Part shown: positions 1 through 8,225 of the stretch, piece after piece | Position numbering within the stretch: position 1 is the first letter of the stretch | How the letters are laid out: every line of letters begins with the position of its first letter | Translations under genes and position numbers: made by a program | Notes under the pieces: model-generated | The model's database searches: none | What the model was told of the DNA's origin: nothing | The model's input: the letters and a program-made list of their open reading frames with translations, nothing else | IMG/VR virus record: IMGVR_UViG_3300008108_000250 | Span: 1-35,823 of that record | Strand: one strand, 5' to 3' | DNA: 35,823 bases | Origin: a virus

Positions 1-946
1 GGATTTTAAATCACTTATTAGCAAATTAGACAGCATGGAAGCTCCTCCACAGACACCAGCTGCACCAGTTTTAGAAAAAGCTGTTCAACTAAACGAAGAT
101 GCACAATTACGTGTTCTAAGTGGACGTTCTACATATGTTGCTGAAGCTAAGAAAAAAGCCGAAGAAGATGTCAAAGAAGAAAAATCTTCTACTGGTGGCG
201 AGATTGATCGTTCCAAGAAAGGCGTCACTAAGCATACAGAAAATCCAAACCGTTTCAGTGATGAGCCTCACGCTGAACCAAAGTCAGGCGCTAAGTCTAA
301 ATCTGCTGCTGAGAAAAAAGATGCACCAGAACAGAAAAAGTCTAAGACTGGAACTTGGGGTATGGAAGGTGGTAAGAAATTCGATAACACTAAGAAAGAA
401 AGCATTGAGCCGGTTTTCAAAAGCAAATTCATGAAGATGGTAGAGGCAGCTAAAGAAGAAAGCGAAGCTGATAAAGCTGAAGCCAAGAAGAAGAAAGAAG
501 ATAAGAAAAAGAAAATGGCCAAGATCATGGACGAAGGTGCAAAGCCAGATGCTAACAAAGATGGCATTCCAGATTACGCTCAAGATGGACAAGGTTCTAA
601 AGATCTAGGAAAAGGTAAAACGCCTGCTGCCAAAGACGGTGACAAGAAAGAAGGCGGCAAAAAGGGAATGAGTGCTGCTCAAGAAAAATACTTTGGAAAA
701 AAGAAGACTGTTAAAGAGTCAGTTGAAAATATCCTATCATTCAAAGACATGATCAAACTTGTTCAAGAGAGTGGTGGTCAACAACAAATTGATGCAGTCG
801 ATCAAGAGTTGTTTGCATGGGCTCAACGTGTTGCAAAACAAAAAATTGGTGAAGGCCTAAAAGCTGATGTGTATGCAGGTATGGTATACGAGCGCATGGG
901 CGGTGTATTCGAAATGTACGATGTACTAAGCGAAGATCAAAAGTAA
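1..946 (+). CDS. Lysine-rich phage protein, 5' end missing
   Basis: The reading frame is open from base 2, so the gene starts upstream of the window; the first internal ATG is at 35. About 314 codons are visible. The body is low-complexity and rich in Lys, Glu and Ala, probably disordered or coiled coil. A calcium-loop-like stretch, DANKDGIPDYAQDGQG (548-595), resembles thrombospondin type 3 or dockerin loops. The last 80 residues form an ordered, likely helical domain containing ILSFKDMIKLVQESGG and YERMGGVFEMYDVL. I recognise this C-terminal domain only as conserved in T4-like environmental phages and do not assign a function; a capsid-core or scaffold role would be a guess. The gene is followed by a clear terminator. 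Confidence 0.75.
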   Translation, partial: DFKSLISKLDSMEAPPQTPAAPVLEKAVQLNEDAQLRVLSGRSTYVAEAKKKAEEDVKEEKSSTGGEIDRSKKGVTKHTENPNRFSDEPHAEPKSGAKSKSAAEKKDAPEQKKSKTGTWGMEGGKKFDNTKKESIEPVFKSKFMKMVEAAKEESEADKAEAKKKKEDKKKKMAKIMDEGAKPDANKDGIPDYAQDGQGSKDLGKGKTPAAKDGDKKEGGKKGMSAAQEKYFGKKKTVKESVENILSFKDMIKLVQESGGQQQIDAVDQELFAWAQRVAKQKIGEGLKADVYAGMVYERMGGVFEMYDVLSEDQK

Positions 947-963
947 TTTAACCAATTACACTC

Positions 964-995
964 AAAAGCCGGCAATTTAGTTGACCGGCTTTTTT
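964..995 (+). terminator. Rho-independent terminator
   Basis: A 9-bp stem (AAAAGCCGG at 964-972 with CCGGCTTTT at 985-993), a 12-nt loop and a run of T follow the lysine-rich gene's stop by 17 nt. The 3' half overlaps the -35 box of the next promoter. Confidence 0.85.
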
Positions 996-1009
996 GTTGG
1001 CTATATAAT
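981..1009 (+). promoter_or_regulatory. Sigma70-like promoter for the dsbA-like gene
   Basis: TTGACC (981-986), a 17-bp spacer and a perfect TATAAT (1004-1009) match a host sigma70 promoter with one mismatch. Transcription would start near 1016, giving a short leader that begins just before the TAGGAGAAC ribosome-binding site. The -35 box lies inside the upstream terminator hairpin. Confidence 0.65.
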
Positions 1010-1028
1010 AGTTCTATAGGAGAACATT

Positions 1029-1292
1029 ATGTCAACAAGAATGTACGGACCAGAAGAGAAAGCAAAATTAGAAAGACTTATCAACGAGGGCTCTAATGTA
1101 TTGCGTGAACTAGAAGATCTCCAAGAAGGCCTAAAAGAAACGGTTAAGGCAGTTGCAGAAGAATTACAAATTAAGCCCAGTGTCATTAATAAAGCAATTA
1201 AGATTGCACACAAAGATAACTGGAAAGACCACGAGCAAGAATGGAATGATATTGAAATGATTCTCGGTGTCACTAAGCGTCTACCGGAATGA
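1029..1292 (+). CDS. dsbA: DsbA-like double-stranded DNA-binding protein
   Basis: 87 residues, the usual size of T4 DsbA, a small DNA-binding protein linked to late transcription. The sequence has an N-terminal helical segment, then a region with INKAIKIAHKDNWKD that parallels the LYHKDNRD stretch of T4 DsbA as I remember it. The match is from pattern memory, so the name is moderately secure. The start follows an AGGAGAAC ribosome-binding site by 3-4 nt. Its stop overlaps the start of the following membrane protein (ATGA), so the two are probably translationally coupled. It is the first gene behind a strong sigma70-like promoter. Confidence 0.65.
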   Translation: MSTRMYGPEEKAKLERLINEGSNVLRELEDLQEGLKETVKAVAEELQIKPSVINKAIKIAHKDNWKDHEQEWNDIEMILGVTKRLPE

Positions 1293-1582
1293 TTGACACA
1301 ATTTTCGCACCAACAATACAGTGGATACGAGATGACTTTAAGTCTAACAGAATTCGCTTTATTGTTGAGTTGCTTGCTTGGGCTATCAGCATTGGTTGCA
1401 GTATTACTATGGCAGTCACGGTCCCCACGCCTCCGCTTCTTACTCTTTATCCTATTTGGATCCTTGGCTGTGCCATGTATGCTTGGGCTAGTTGGACTAG
1501 GAAATCTTTTGGCATGCTGGCTAACTACATTCTGCTAACCACGATAGATACCGTTGGACTAGTTAGAATGCTAATTAATTAA
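1289..1582 (+). CDS. Small phage membrane protein, about three TM segments
   Basis: 97 residues with hydrophobic segments near 23-45, 50-69 and 73-94, so it is probably an inner-membrane protein. The C terminus is NYILLTTIDTVGLVRMLIN. The ATG overlaps the stop of the dsbA-like gene (ATGA). Another hydrophobic frame (1293-1538) overlaps it but starts with TTG, lacks a ribosome-binding site and is less well placed. I do not recognise a functional family; PnuC-like or PQ-loop-like folds are possible but unsupported. Confidence 0.65.
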   Translation: MIDTIFAPTIQWIRDDFKSNRIRFIVELLAWAISIGCSITMAVTVPTPPLLTLYPIWILGCAMYAWASWTRKSFGMLANYILLTTIDTVGLVRMLIN

Positions 1583-1658
1583 ATAAACAGTAGATGGTAG
1601 GCGTGGCCAGAAACCGCATATTGGTATTTGCAAGCCGTAAATTGCATAGGAGAACAAT

Positions 1659-4325
1659 TTGAGTTATGTAGACGCTTTCTATAATAGAGAGCAGGATGTA
1701 ATCAACGTCGTTGAACGTGATGCAGAAGGCAAAAGGCATTTTAAAGATTACCCTGCTAGACATATTTTTTATTTTCCAGATCCCAAAGGAAAATTTACAA
1801 GTATTTTTGGACAACCTCTTTCACGAGTAAGTTCTAAGAATGTCAAAGAACATCGCAAAGAACTTGCAATTCATTCAAACAAAAAACTGTTTGAAAGCGA
1901 CATTAATCCAATTTATCGTTGCCTAGAAGACAACTATCTTAATGTAGACGCACCTAAACTAAATGTAGCATGGTTTGATATTGAGGTGGACTTTGATCCA
2001 GAACGTGGCTATGCATCTCCAGAAGATGCGTTTATGCCAATTACTGCGATTGCAGTTCACCTACAATGGATGGATACTATGATCTGTTTGGCAATTCCTC
2101 CTAAGACATTGAGCATGGAGGAAGCTAAAAAGCAAGTTGAAGAATTTCCTAATACCTACTTGTTTGATAACGAAGCAGATATGTTGGATATGTTCTTAGA
2201 CATTATCCAAGAAGCAGATATTTTAAGCGGGTGGAACAGTGAAGGCTTCGATATCCCGTATACTGTTAATCGTGTGACTAAAGTTTTGAGTAAAGAAGAT
2301 ACAAGACGTTTTTGTCTATGGAATCAATTCCCCAAGAAGAGAGAATACGAAAAATATGGAAAAGCCGCTGTTACTTATGATCTTATTGGTCGTGTTCATT
2401 TGGACAGTCTCGAGTTGTACCGCAAGTATACCTATGAAGAACGTCACACATACCGATTGGATGCAATTGGAGAGATGGAGATAGGCGAGAACAAGACTGT
2501 CTACGAAGGCACATTGGATCAACTATACAACAATGACTTCCGTAAGTTTATCGAATACAACAGACAAGACTGTGCATTGTTAGATAAACTAGATAAGAAA
2601 TTAAAGTTCATGGATCTAGCTAACACACTGGCGCATGAATGTACTGTTTTACTACAGACTACAATGGGTGCCGTTGCAGTGACTGAACAAGCCATTATTA
2701 ACGAAGCCCATAAGCGTGGAATGATTGTTCCTAATCGTGTTAACCGCGAAGGACTTGATACACAGGCAGCAGGGGCGTATGTTGCGTTTCCAAAGAAAGG
2801 CATTCATGAATGGATTGGCTCGTTGGATATTAACTCATTGTATCCTTCTGCAATTAGGGCACTTAACATGGGTCCGGAAACTATTGTTGGACAGTTGCGT
2901 CAGGACGGAACTAAAGACTTTATTGCTGCGGAGATAGCAAAGGGTCGCAGTTTTGCAGGTGCATGGGAAGGAGTCTTTGGAAGTTTAGAATACACTGCGG
3001 TAATAGAACGTGATGTAAGTCGTGAAATTACCATCGACTGGGAAGATGGCGGTCATGATACTCTTAGTGCTGCGCAAATATATGATTTGATATTTGAAAG
3101 TAATCAACCTTGGATGCTTTCAGCAAACGGCACTATCTTTACCTATGACAAAGAAGGTATCATCCCCGGATTGCTCAAGCGTTGGTATGCTGAACGAAAA
3201 GATATGCAGGCCAAACTTAAAGATAGTATTAAGGCAGGCAATAAGATCGAAGAAGAATACTGGGACAAGCGACAATTGGTTAAAAAGATTAACTTGAACA
3301 GTTTGTACGGTGCTATTTTGAATCCCGGTTGCAGATTCTTTGACAACCGCATTGGGCAATCAACTACACTAACGGGTCGTGCTATTGCTCGTCATATGGC
3401 CGGCAAGGTCAATGAGATTATTACAGGTGAAAACAATCACACAGGTAAAGCTATTATCTACGGTGATACTGACTCATGTTATTTTTCAGCGTACACAACC
3501 TTAAAGAAAGAAATAGATCGAGGAGCTCTACCTTGGACTAAAGAAAGTGTTGTAGAATTGTATGATACTATTGGCGAAGAAGTTAACAGCACTTTCCCTA
3601 AGTTCATGCAAGATGCGTTTCATTGTCCAAAAACACGCGGCGAAGTTATTAAAGCTGGTCGTGAGATTGTTGCTAGTCGTGGCTTGTTCATTACTAAGAA
3701 ACGTTATGCTGTATTATACTATGACAAAGAAGGTAAACGTGCGGACATAGACGGCAAGCCAGGCAAGATCAAGGCTATGGGACTAGATCTCAAACGCAGT
3801 GATACTCCTGTAGTAATTCAAGACTTCCTAAGCGAAGTGTTGACAAAAGTGTTGAATAACGGAACTAAAGAAGATGTGCTAGAGTATATCACTGATTTCC
3901 GTACTGAATTTAAAACTCGTCCTGGATGGGAGAAAGGATCACCTAAACGTGCAAACAACATTACAGAATACGCCAACAAAGAGAAGAAAGCTGGCAAGAC
4001 TAATATGCCTGGTCATGTTAGAGCAAGCCTTAATTGGAATACGCTCAAAAGAATGATGGATGACAAATACTCTGTGACTATTACTGACGGTGCAAAAGTT
4101 ATTGTCTGTAAGGTCAAAGATAATCCTATGGGCTATACATCCGTTGCTTATCCCGTAGATGAACTTAGGCTACCACAATGGTTTAAGGACTTGCCTTTTA
4201 ACGATGCTGAAATGGAAAATGCAGTTATCGATGAAAAGTTAGAAAACTTGATTGGTGTTTTGGAATGGGACATCAGTTCAACTCGCAGTGACAACACATT
4301 CAGTAAACTTTTTGATTTTGAGTAA
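1659..4325 (+). CDS. 43: DNA polymerase, family B, T4 gp43 type
   Basis: Replicative phage DNA polymerase of 888 residues; T4 gp43 has 898. Proofreading exonuclease motifs are visible: Exo I FDIEV (D107, E109), Exo II GWNSEGFD (N193, D198) and Exo III YNRQD (Y300, D304). The polymerase motifs are A (DINSLYPS, 390-397), B (KKINLNSLYG, 542-551) and C (YGDTDS, 601-606). The protein ends TFSKLFDFE, resembling the clamp-binding tail of T4-type polymerases. The start is a TTG at 1659 placed 4 nt after AGGAGAAC; there is no suitable ATG upstream. The sliding clamp gene follows 60 nt downstream. No intein or split is present. Confidence 0.97.
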   Translation: MSYVDAFYNREQDVINVVERDAEGKRHFKDYPARHIFYFPDPKGKFTSIFGQPLSRVSSKNVKEHRKELAIHSNKKLFESDINPIYRCLEDNYLNVDAPKLNVAWFDIEVDFDPERGYASPEDAFMPITAIAVHLQWMDTMICLAIPPKTLSMEEAKKQVEEFPNTYLFDNEADMLDMFLDIIQEADILSGWNSEGFDIPYTVNRVTKVLSKEDTRRFCLWNQFPKKREYEKYGKAAVTYDLIGRVHLDSLELYRKYTYEERHTYRLDAIGEMEIGENKTVYEGTLDQLYNNDFRKFIEYNRQDCALLDKLDKKLKFMDLANTLAHECTVLLQTTMGAVAVTEQAIINEAHKRGMIVPNRVNREGLDTQAAGAYVAFPKKGIHEWIGSLDINSLYPSAIRALNMGPETIVGQLRQDGTKDFIAAEIAKGRSFAGAWEGVFGSLEYTAVIERDVSREITIDWEDGGHDTLSAAQIYDLIFESNQPWMLSANGTIFTYDKEGIIPGLLKRWYAERKDMQAKLKDSIKAGNKIEEEYWDKRQLVKKINLNSLYGAILNPGCRFFDNRIGQSTTLTGRAIARHMAGKVNEIITGENNHTGKAIIYGDTDSCYFSAYTTLKKEIDRGALPWTKESVVELYDTIGEEVNSTFPKFMQDAFHCPKTRGEVIKAGREIVASRGLFITKKRYAVLYYDKEGKRADIDGKPGKIKAMGLDLKRSDTPVVIQDFLSEVLTKVLNNGTKEDVLEYITDFRTEFKTRPGWEKGSPKRANNITEYANKEKKAGKTNMPGHVRASLNWNTLKRMMDDKYSVTITDGAKVIVCKVKDNPMGYTSVAYPVDELRLPQWFKDLPFNDAEMENAVIDEKLENLIGVLEWDISSTRSDNTFSKLFDFE

Positions 4326-4333
4326 TTTAGCGG

Positions 4334-4362
4334 TTGCTTTTTACTCTAGATCTAAATATAAT
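4334..4362 (+). promoter_or_regulatory. Sigma70-like promoter for the sliding clamp gene
   Basis: TTGCTT (4334-4339), a 17-bp spacer and a perfect TATAAT (4357-4362) precede the clamp start. The predicted start site near 4369 would leave the AGGAGAAC ribosome-binding site (4373-4380) in a short leader. The overlapping TCTAAATA (4351-4358) is one base off the T4 late motif and could be an alternative. Confidence 0.5.
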
Positions 4363-4385
4363 CTTAATATACAGGAGAACTTTCA

Positions 4386-5123
4386 ATGAAAGATATTTTA
4401 CAAGACATCGTATCGCACACACAGAACCTAGGCTTCTTAACCACAGTTAAGGTCACAGGCACAGAAAAAGGCACAACAATTAACGCAATGGCCGAAGACC
4501 GTTCAGTTATTATGGAGGCAGAAACTGCTGCTCCCTATGCAGACATGGTTGGTGTATTTGGTATGCCACAATTAAACAAATTGAAATATTTGTTAGACGG
4601 CAACGAATACAAAGACAATGCTAAGATCAGTATTACCTTTGCAGAACGCAACGGAGAGACTTTGCCAGTTGGCATTCACTTTGAAAATAAAGACGGCGAC
4701 TTTAAAAACGATTATCGTTTTATGAATACAGAAGTCATTAATGAAAAAATGAAGACTGTAAAATTCCGTGGAGTTAAGTGGGATGTTGAACTAGAGCCTA
4801 CTGTCAGTGCTGTACAGCGTTTTAACTTCCAAGCTGGCGCACACAGTGAACATCCAACTTTCTTAGCCAAGACAGACAGCGGCAATCTAAAGTTTATCTT
4901 TGGTGACGCAAGTACACACGCAGGCGAATTTATTTTTGCTATGGGTGTCGATGGTAAGTTAGATCGTGGGTGGACATGGCCAGTTATGCCAATCTTGAGT
5001 ATTCTTAAGATTGCAGATGTTAACAATACAAAGATGTCCTTGAGCAATGAAGGCGCTATTCAAATTACTCTTGACAGCGGACTTGCTACTTACAAATATA
5101 TTATTCCAGCTCAGGCGGCCTAA
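4386..5123 (+). CDS. 45: Sliding clamp, T4 gp45 type
   Basis: 245 residues, close to T4 gp45 (228). The T4-type clamp is a trimeric ring that tethers the polymerase to DNA and also activates late transcription. The sequence fits a two-domain clamp: VFGMPQLNKLKYLLDG resembles the first-domain helix region, and the C-terminal half has MPILSILKIADVNN followed by strands ending ATYKYIIPA, typical of PCNA-like folds. Direct placement after the polymerase gene supports the call. The ATG lies 5 nt after AGGAGAAC. Sequence identity between phage clamps is low, so the assignment rests on pattern, size and context. Confidence 0.82.
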   Translation: MKDILQDIVSHTQNLGFLTTVKVTGTEKGTTINAMAEDRSVIMEAETAAPYADMVGVFGMPQLNKLKYLLDGNEYKDNAKISITFAERNGETLPVGIHFENKDGDFKNDYRFMNTEVINEKMKTVKFRGVKWDVELEPTVSAVQRFNFQAGAHSEHPTFLAKTDSGNLKFIFGDASTHAGEFIFAMGVDGKLDRGWTWPVMPILSILKIADVNNTKMSLSNEGAIQITLDSGLATYKYIIPAQAA

Positions 5124-5125
5124 AT

Positions 5126-5503
5126 ATGATTAAAGGTCTACAGGGTATTACAGGTATAACAGTATCAGGTGGGAGTACTTCAATGCCCTATGTTCAAATG
5201 AGTAATGGCAATATGAGTAATCCCATGCAGGGTATGCTACGTATTAACGGTACAGACATGGAAGTGTTTAACAACAACACTTGGCAAATGCTTAGTACCA
5301 GTTATGCCACTGTAAGCCTAGATCAAGATACGTTAGACACAGTACAGTGGGCACGTAAGAAACGTGACGAGGAATTGGAGTGGCAAAACTTGGCAGCAAC
5401 GTCAGAAGCTGTTAAAATAGCATTAGACAACCTAGAACAGGCAAAACAACAATTGGCAATTACAACACATTTAGCAAAGGATATTAATGAGACCACCAGT
5501 TAA
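5126..5503 (+). CDS. Conserved phage protein with coiled-coil C terminus
   Basis: 125 residues. The N-terminal part is Gly/Ser/Met-rich and contains MQGMLRINGTDMEVFNNN, which looks like a short beta segment of the kind seen in virion proteins. The C-terminal half (QWARKKRDEELEW to THLAKD) is a charged helix likely to form a coiled coil. Similar small proteins occur in T4-like environmental phages, but I cannot assign a function. It starts 2 nt after the clamp stop and its last 17 bases overlap the dpdA-like gene, so it is co-transcribed with both. Confidence 0.7.
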   Translation: MIKGLQGITGITVSGGSTSMPYVQMSNGNMSNPMQGMLRINGTDMEVFNNNTWQMLSTSYATVSLDQDTLDTVQWARKKRDEELEWQNLAATSEAVKIALDNLEQAKQQLAITTHLAKDINETTS

Positions 5504-7019
5504 TCTATCGCCAGGGCAAAAAGACTACGCAGTCTATTTGCCAGCGATCAGTAGTTTTTACAGTACGTATGTTGCAAAACAACGTGTAGAAGAATTTGTT
5601 CCTAAGGATCGTATTCCAGCAGGATTTGATCGAGGCATCGAAGGCATGAACTTCTTGAATGCTGATGAAGGATACTTTACCTATAAGTATGGTTTGTATT
5701 CAGCGGGCCACGCACAATTAGATCTCGAAAAGACCATGATTCAAGATAGCATGATTCAAGTTCGTGATCGTAAAAATACTGTAATTGTAGGCGACTCAGG
5801 TGGATACCAGATTGGTAAGGGTGTTCTTAAATTTGATTGGTTAAACTTTGAAGGACCTAGTGCTAACAAAACTAGAGACAATATTCTAAATTGGTTAGAA
5901 CTAACTGCTGATTGGTCAATGTTATTAGATGTTCCTACTTGGGCATGTGATCATATTCATAGTCCAAAGACTGGGCTAAAGAGTTTTCAAGATTGTCTAG
6001 ATAAAACTCTGCATAACAACAAGTATTTTCTAGATAACAGACTAGGTCAAACTAAGTTTTTAAATGTACTGCAAGGCAGCGACTGGGAAACTGCCGAAGC
6101 TTGGTATAATGCCGTTAAACACTTGCCAACAGAAGGTTGGGCAATGGGTGGAAAGAATATGTGCGACATGGAAGTTGCACTCAAGAGACTTATCATTCTT
6201 CGTGATGATAAGCTGCTAGATGACAGAAACTGGATGCACTTCTTGGGCACTGCTCAATTAGACTGGTCATGTTATCTAACTTCAATTCAACGACAGGTAC
6301 GTAAACACATAAATGAAAACTTTACCATTTCTTTTGACTGCGCATCACCCTTCATTGCAACAGCCCATGGACTTGTCTACACCAATGCCCAACACACAAA
6401 CAAACGTTGGTCAGTCATCATGGACAAAGCACCAGACAACAAAGCCATTAGCCAGGCTTTTGACATACCCTTCCCCTTTGAAAGTGAAATCGGACGTAGG
6501 CTATCAATAGGCGACATCTGCTGGTACAAACCCGGTATGCTGAATAAGATTGGCAAAGAAGGCAAGACAGCGTGGGATAGCTTCGGTTATGCGCTAATGA
6601 TGGCACATAATACCTATTGTCATATCACTGCTGTTCAACGTGCTAACTCGCTTATGGACATTGAGCGTCATAAGGCACAGCCAGACTGGAGATTGTGGAA
6701 GAAAGTCAAGGGTGGGGATATGAGTGACGAGTACAGTGAGTGGGTTCCTCGCAATATTCTTTACTTTGATCGTTTTGTTGAGGAACTGTTTAAGAGCGAA
6801 ACTCCTATGCAGATGATTGAAGATGCAAAGCCTATGTTAAACAACATGATGGGTATGCGTCTACGTGGTGGAAATGCCAACAACACATTTAGCAATCTAT
6901 TCGATCATGACGATGTTGTGTTAGACAAGAGTGTTAATCAGGTATCAGCTATGCCCGAACTTGATGAACATGCACTTGAAGAATTAGAACATGAGTTTCT
7001 AGAACAGGCAGCTAGATGA
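5487..7019 (+). CDS. dpdA: DpdA-like DNA 7-deazaguanine transglycosylase (TGT family)
   Basis: 510 residues with tRNA-guanine transglycosylase hallmarks: DSGGYQ (103-108, equivalent to DSGGFQ of Tgt), VLQGSDW (194-200), AMGGKN (219-224), and FDCASP (283-288), whose D284 matches the Tgt nucleophile position. DpdA proteins exchange guanine in DNA for preQ0 or a related 7-deazaguanine, which protects phage DNA from restriction. Tgt's classic C-x-C-x2-C zinc cluster is not evident. Choosing DpdA over a tRNA enzyme rests on the phage setting and on FolE and QueE in the same gene series. A NNTFSNLFDHDD segment (465-476) resembles the polymerase's clamp-binding tail. The stop overlaps the HNH gene start (ATGA). 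Confidence 0.8.
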   Translation: MRPPVNLSPGQKDYAVYLPAISSFYSTYVAKQRVEEFVPKDRIPAGFDRGIEGMNFLNADEGYFTYKYGLYSAGHAQLDLEKTMIQDSMIQVRDRKNTVIVGDSGGYQIGKGVLKFDWLNFEGPSANKTRDNILNWLELTADWSMLLDVPTWACDHIHSPKTGLKSFQDCLDKTLHNNKYFLDNRLGQTKFLNVLQGSDWETAEAWYNAVKHLPTEGWAMGGKNMCDMEVALKRLIILRDDKLLDDRNWMHFLGTAQLDWSCYLTSIQRQVRKHINENFTISFDCASPFIATAHGLVYTNAQHTNKRWSVIMDKAPDNKAISQAFDIPFPFESEIGRRLSIGDICWYKPGMLNKIGKEGKTAWDSFGYALMMAHNTYCHITAVQRANSLMDIERHKAQPDWRLWKKVKGGDMSDEYSEWVPRNILYFDRFVEELFKSETPMQMIEDAKPMLNNMMGMRLRGGNANNTFSNLFDHDDVVLDKSVNQVSAMPELDEHALEELEHEFLEQAAR

Positions 7020-7420
7020 GATCTTTGTCTCGAAATCATGCTCCTAAGTGTAGCCTTCCCTGCTGTACAACACAGGTAGGCTACCATAAGGGCTATGTTA
7101 AGAAAGATGGGTCACCCACTTGGAAATGGAAAACTTTTTGCGAAGTACATCGTACTGTATTGAGGTTTGAAGTTGACGAGTGGTTGTTATCCAAAGGTTG
7201 TGAAAATCGTTCTGGATATCTAGGATGGATTTGCCGCGATCCTCTTAACACTAGTTTAACTATCGATCACCACGACGGCGACAAATTGAATACGAGCGAA
7301 GCCAATCTCAAAGTGCTTTGTGCAAATTGTCACCAAAAGAAAACCAAAGCATTTGGTGATAACAAGAAACGGTATTCATATACTAATAGAATGTTTAGTG
7401 ATCTATTTGAGGAAGTTTAA
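7016..7420 (+). CDS. HNH endonuclease with clamp-motif-like tail
   Basis: 134 residues with a zinc-supported HNH fold: an N-terminal Cys pair (CSLPCC), CEVH, then LTIDHHDGDKLNTSEANL and LCANCHQKKT, the usual HNH core with D-H-H, an Asn and a C-x2-C-H. HNH enzymes cut DNA. The protein ends RMFSDLFEEV, matching the C terminus of the neighbouring polymerase. It overlaps dpdA by four bases. It could be a homing endonuclease, a nuclease acting during replication or packaging, or one that spares modified DNA; the sequence does not separate these. Confidence 0.85.
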   Translation: MRSLSRNHAPKCSLPCCTTQVGYHKGYVKKDGSPTWKWKTFCEVHRTVLRFEVDEWLLSKGCENRSGYLGWICRDPLNTSLTIDHHDGDKLNTSEANLKVLCANCHQKKTKAFGDNKKRYSYTNRMFSDLFEEV

Positions 7421-7421
7421 T

Positions 7422-7607
7422 ATGTACGAACAACGAATCAAACACTTAGAAGATGCTCACAAGTCTTTGGACAAACAAGTCGACACTTTGGAAAGAACGG
7501 GGCTGTTTGAAGACCTAAAACTTGAGAAATTGAAGAAAGAAAGGTTGCTCTTAAAGGATAAAATTGCTATACTAAAGCATAAGCAACAACTTCATACACA
7601 GGCATAA
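7422..7607 (+). CDS. YdcH/DUF465-like coiled-coil protein
   Basis: 61 residues that fit the YdcH (DUF465) family pattern: two helices with IKHLEDAHKSLDKQV, a turn (GLFEDLKLEKLKKERL) and LLKDKIAILKHK. Family members are small bacterial helical-hairpin proteins of unknown function. The ATG at 7422 was chosen because it follows GAGGA by about 7 nt and begins the conserved region; the frame is open further upstream but overlaps the HNH gene. Confidence 0.75.
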   Translation: MYEQRIKHLEDAHKSLDKQVDTLERTGLFEDLKLEKLKKERLLLKDKIAILKHKQQLHTQA

Positions 7608-7608
7608 T

Positions 7609-7800
7609 ATGGTTCGGCTAAACGTATTTGAATTAGACAAGATTAAAACAATCTGTGAATCTGCTGGTGTAGAGTATTTTACGCTCGAACAAAATGTCAG
7701 TTCGGGCATTGGCAGTATTTTAACGTTGTCTTACGATACAGAAATAGCAGACTATCCTGCTATTGTTAAAGTTGAAGTATCTGGTGTGGAGACGTGGTAA
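7609..7800 (+). CDS. Small conserved phage protein
   Basis: 63 residues, no recognised domain. The order (LDKIKTICESAGVEYFTLEQ, then two short strands) suggests a small alpha-beta protein. It begins 1 nt after the preceding stop and its TAA overlaps the next ATG (TAATG), which supports real translation in this operon. Confidence 0.6.
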   Translation: MVRLNVFELDKIKTICESAGVEYFTLEQNVSSGIGSILTLSYDTEIADYPAIVKVEVSGVETW

Positions 7801-8225
7801 TGAGCGAAGAATACGAACTATTTGCAAAAAAAATGGAAGAACGTTTTCCAAAAATGTTTGAGGGAAAGTACGGCGGCTTTGCAGTAGGTGCAGGTTGGTA
7901 TCCAATCCTTGAAATCTTGTGTAGCAATATTCAACATCATCTTGATTGGAAAGAAAAACAAGGTAATCCTGTTCAACAGGTCACAGTATCACAGATTAAA
8001 GAAAAGTTTGGTGGGCTAAGGTTCTACTACGATGGCGGCGATGACGAGATTAGCGGTATGGTACGTATGGCAGAAGCTTGGGCAGATGCCAGTTGTGAAG
8101 AATGTGGCGCACCAGGAAAAAGTCGAAATGGTGGTTGGATTCGTACACTATGTGACAAGCATGAAGAAGAACACCAAGAACGTAAACGTGCTCAAGAAAT
8201 GAAATCATCAGGATTGGAGGAATAA
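7800..8225 (+). CDS. Conserved phage protein with C-terminal zinc knuckle
   Basis: 141 residues. A conserved core IKEKFGGLRFYYDGGDDEI is followed by MAEAWADASCEECGAPG and TLCDKHEEEH, giving a C-x2-C...C-x2-H metal site. This arrangement recurs in many phage and some bacterial proteins of unknown function. I chose the ATG at 7800, which overlaps the previous stop, rather than the GTG at 7794. Its stop overlaps the following start (TAATG). Confidence 0.75.
   Translation: MSEEYELFAKKMEERFPKMFEGKYGGFAVGAGWYPILEILCSNIQHHLDWKEKQGNPVQQVTVSQIKEKFGGLRFYYDGGDDEISGMVRMAEAWADASCEECGAPGKSRNGGWIRTLCDKHEEEHQERKRAQEMKSSGLEE

Noticed and set aside
284-592. Hydrophobic minus-strand ORFs within the lysine-rich gene
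   Set aside because: They are antisense readings of Lys/Glu codons (AAG/GAA become Leu/Phe/Ser codons) and have no start signals.
1293-1538. Hydrophobic ORF overlapping the small membrane protein
   Set aside because: It begins with TTG, has no ribosome-binding site and is a different frame of the same hydrophobic DNA; the 1289 frame has an ATGA coupling and a conserved-looking C terminus.
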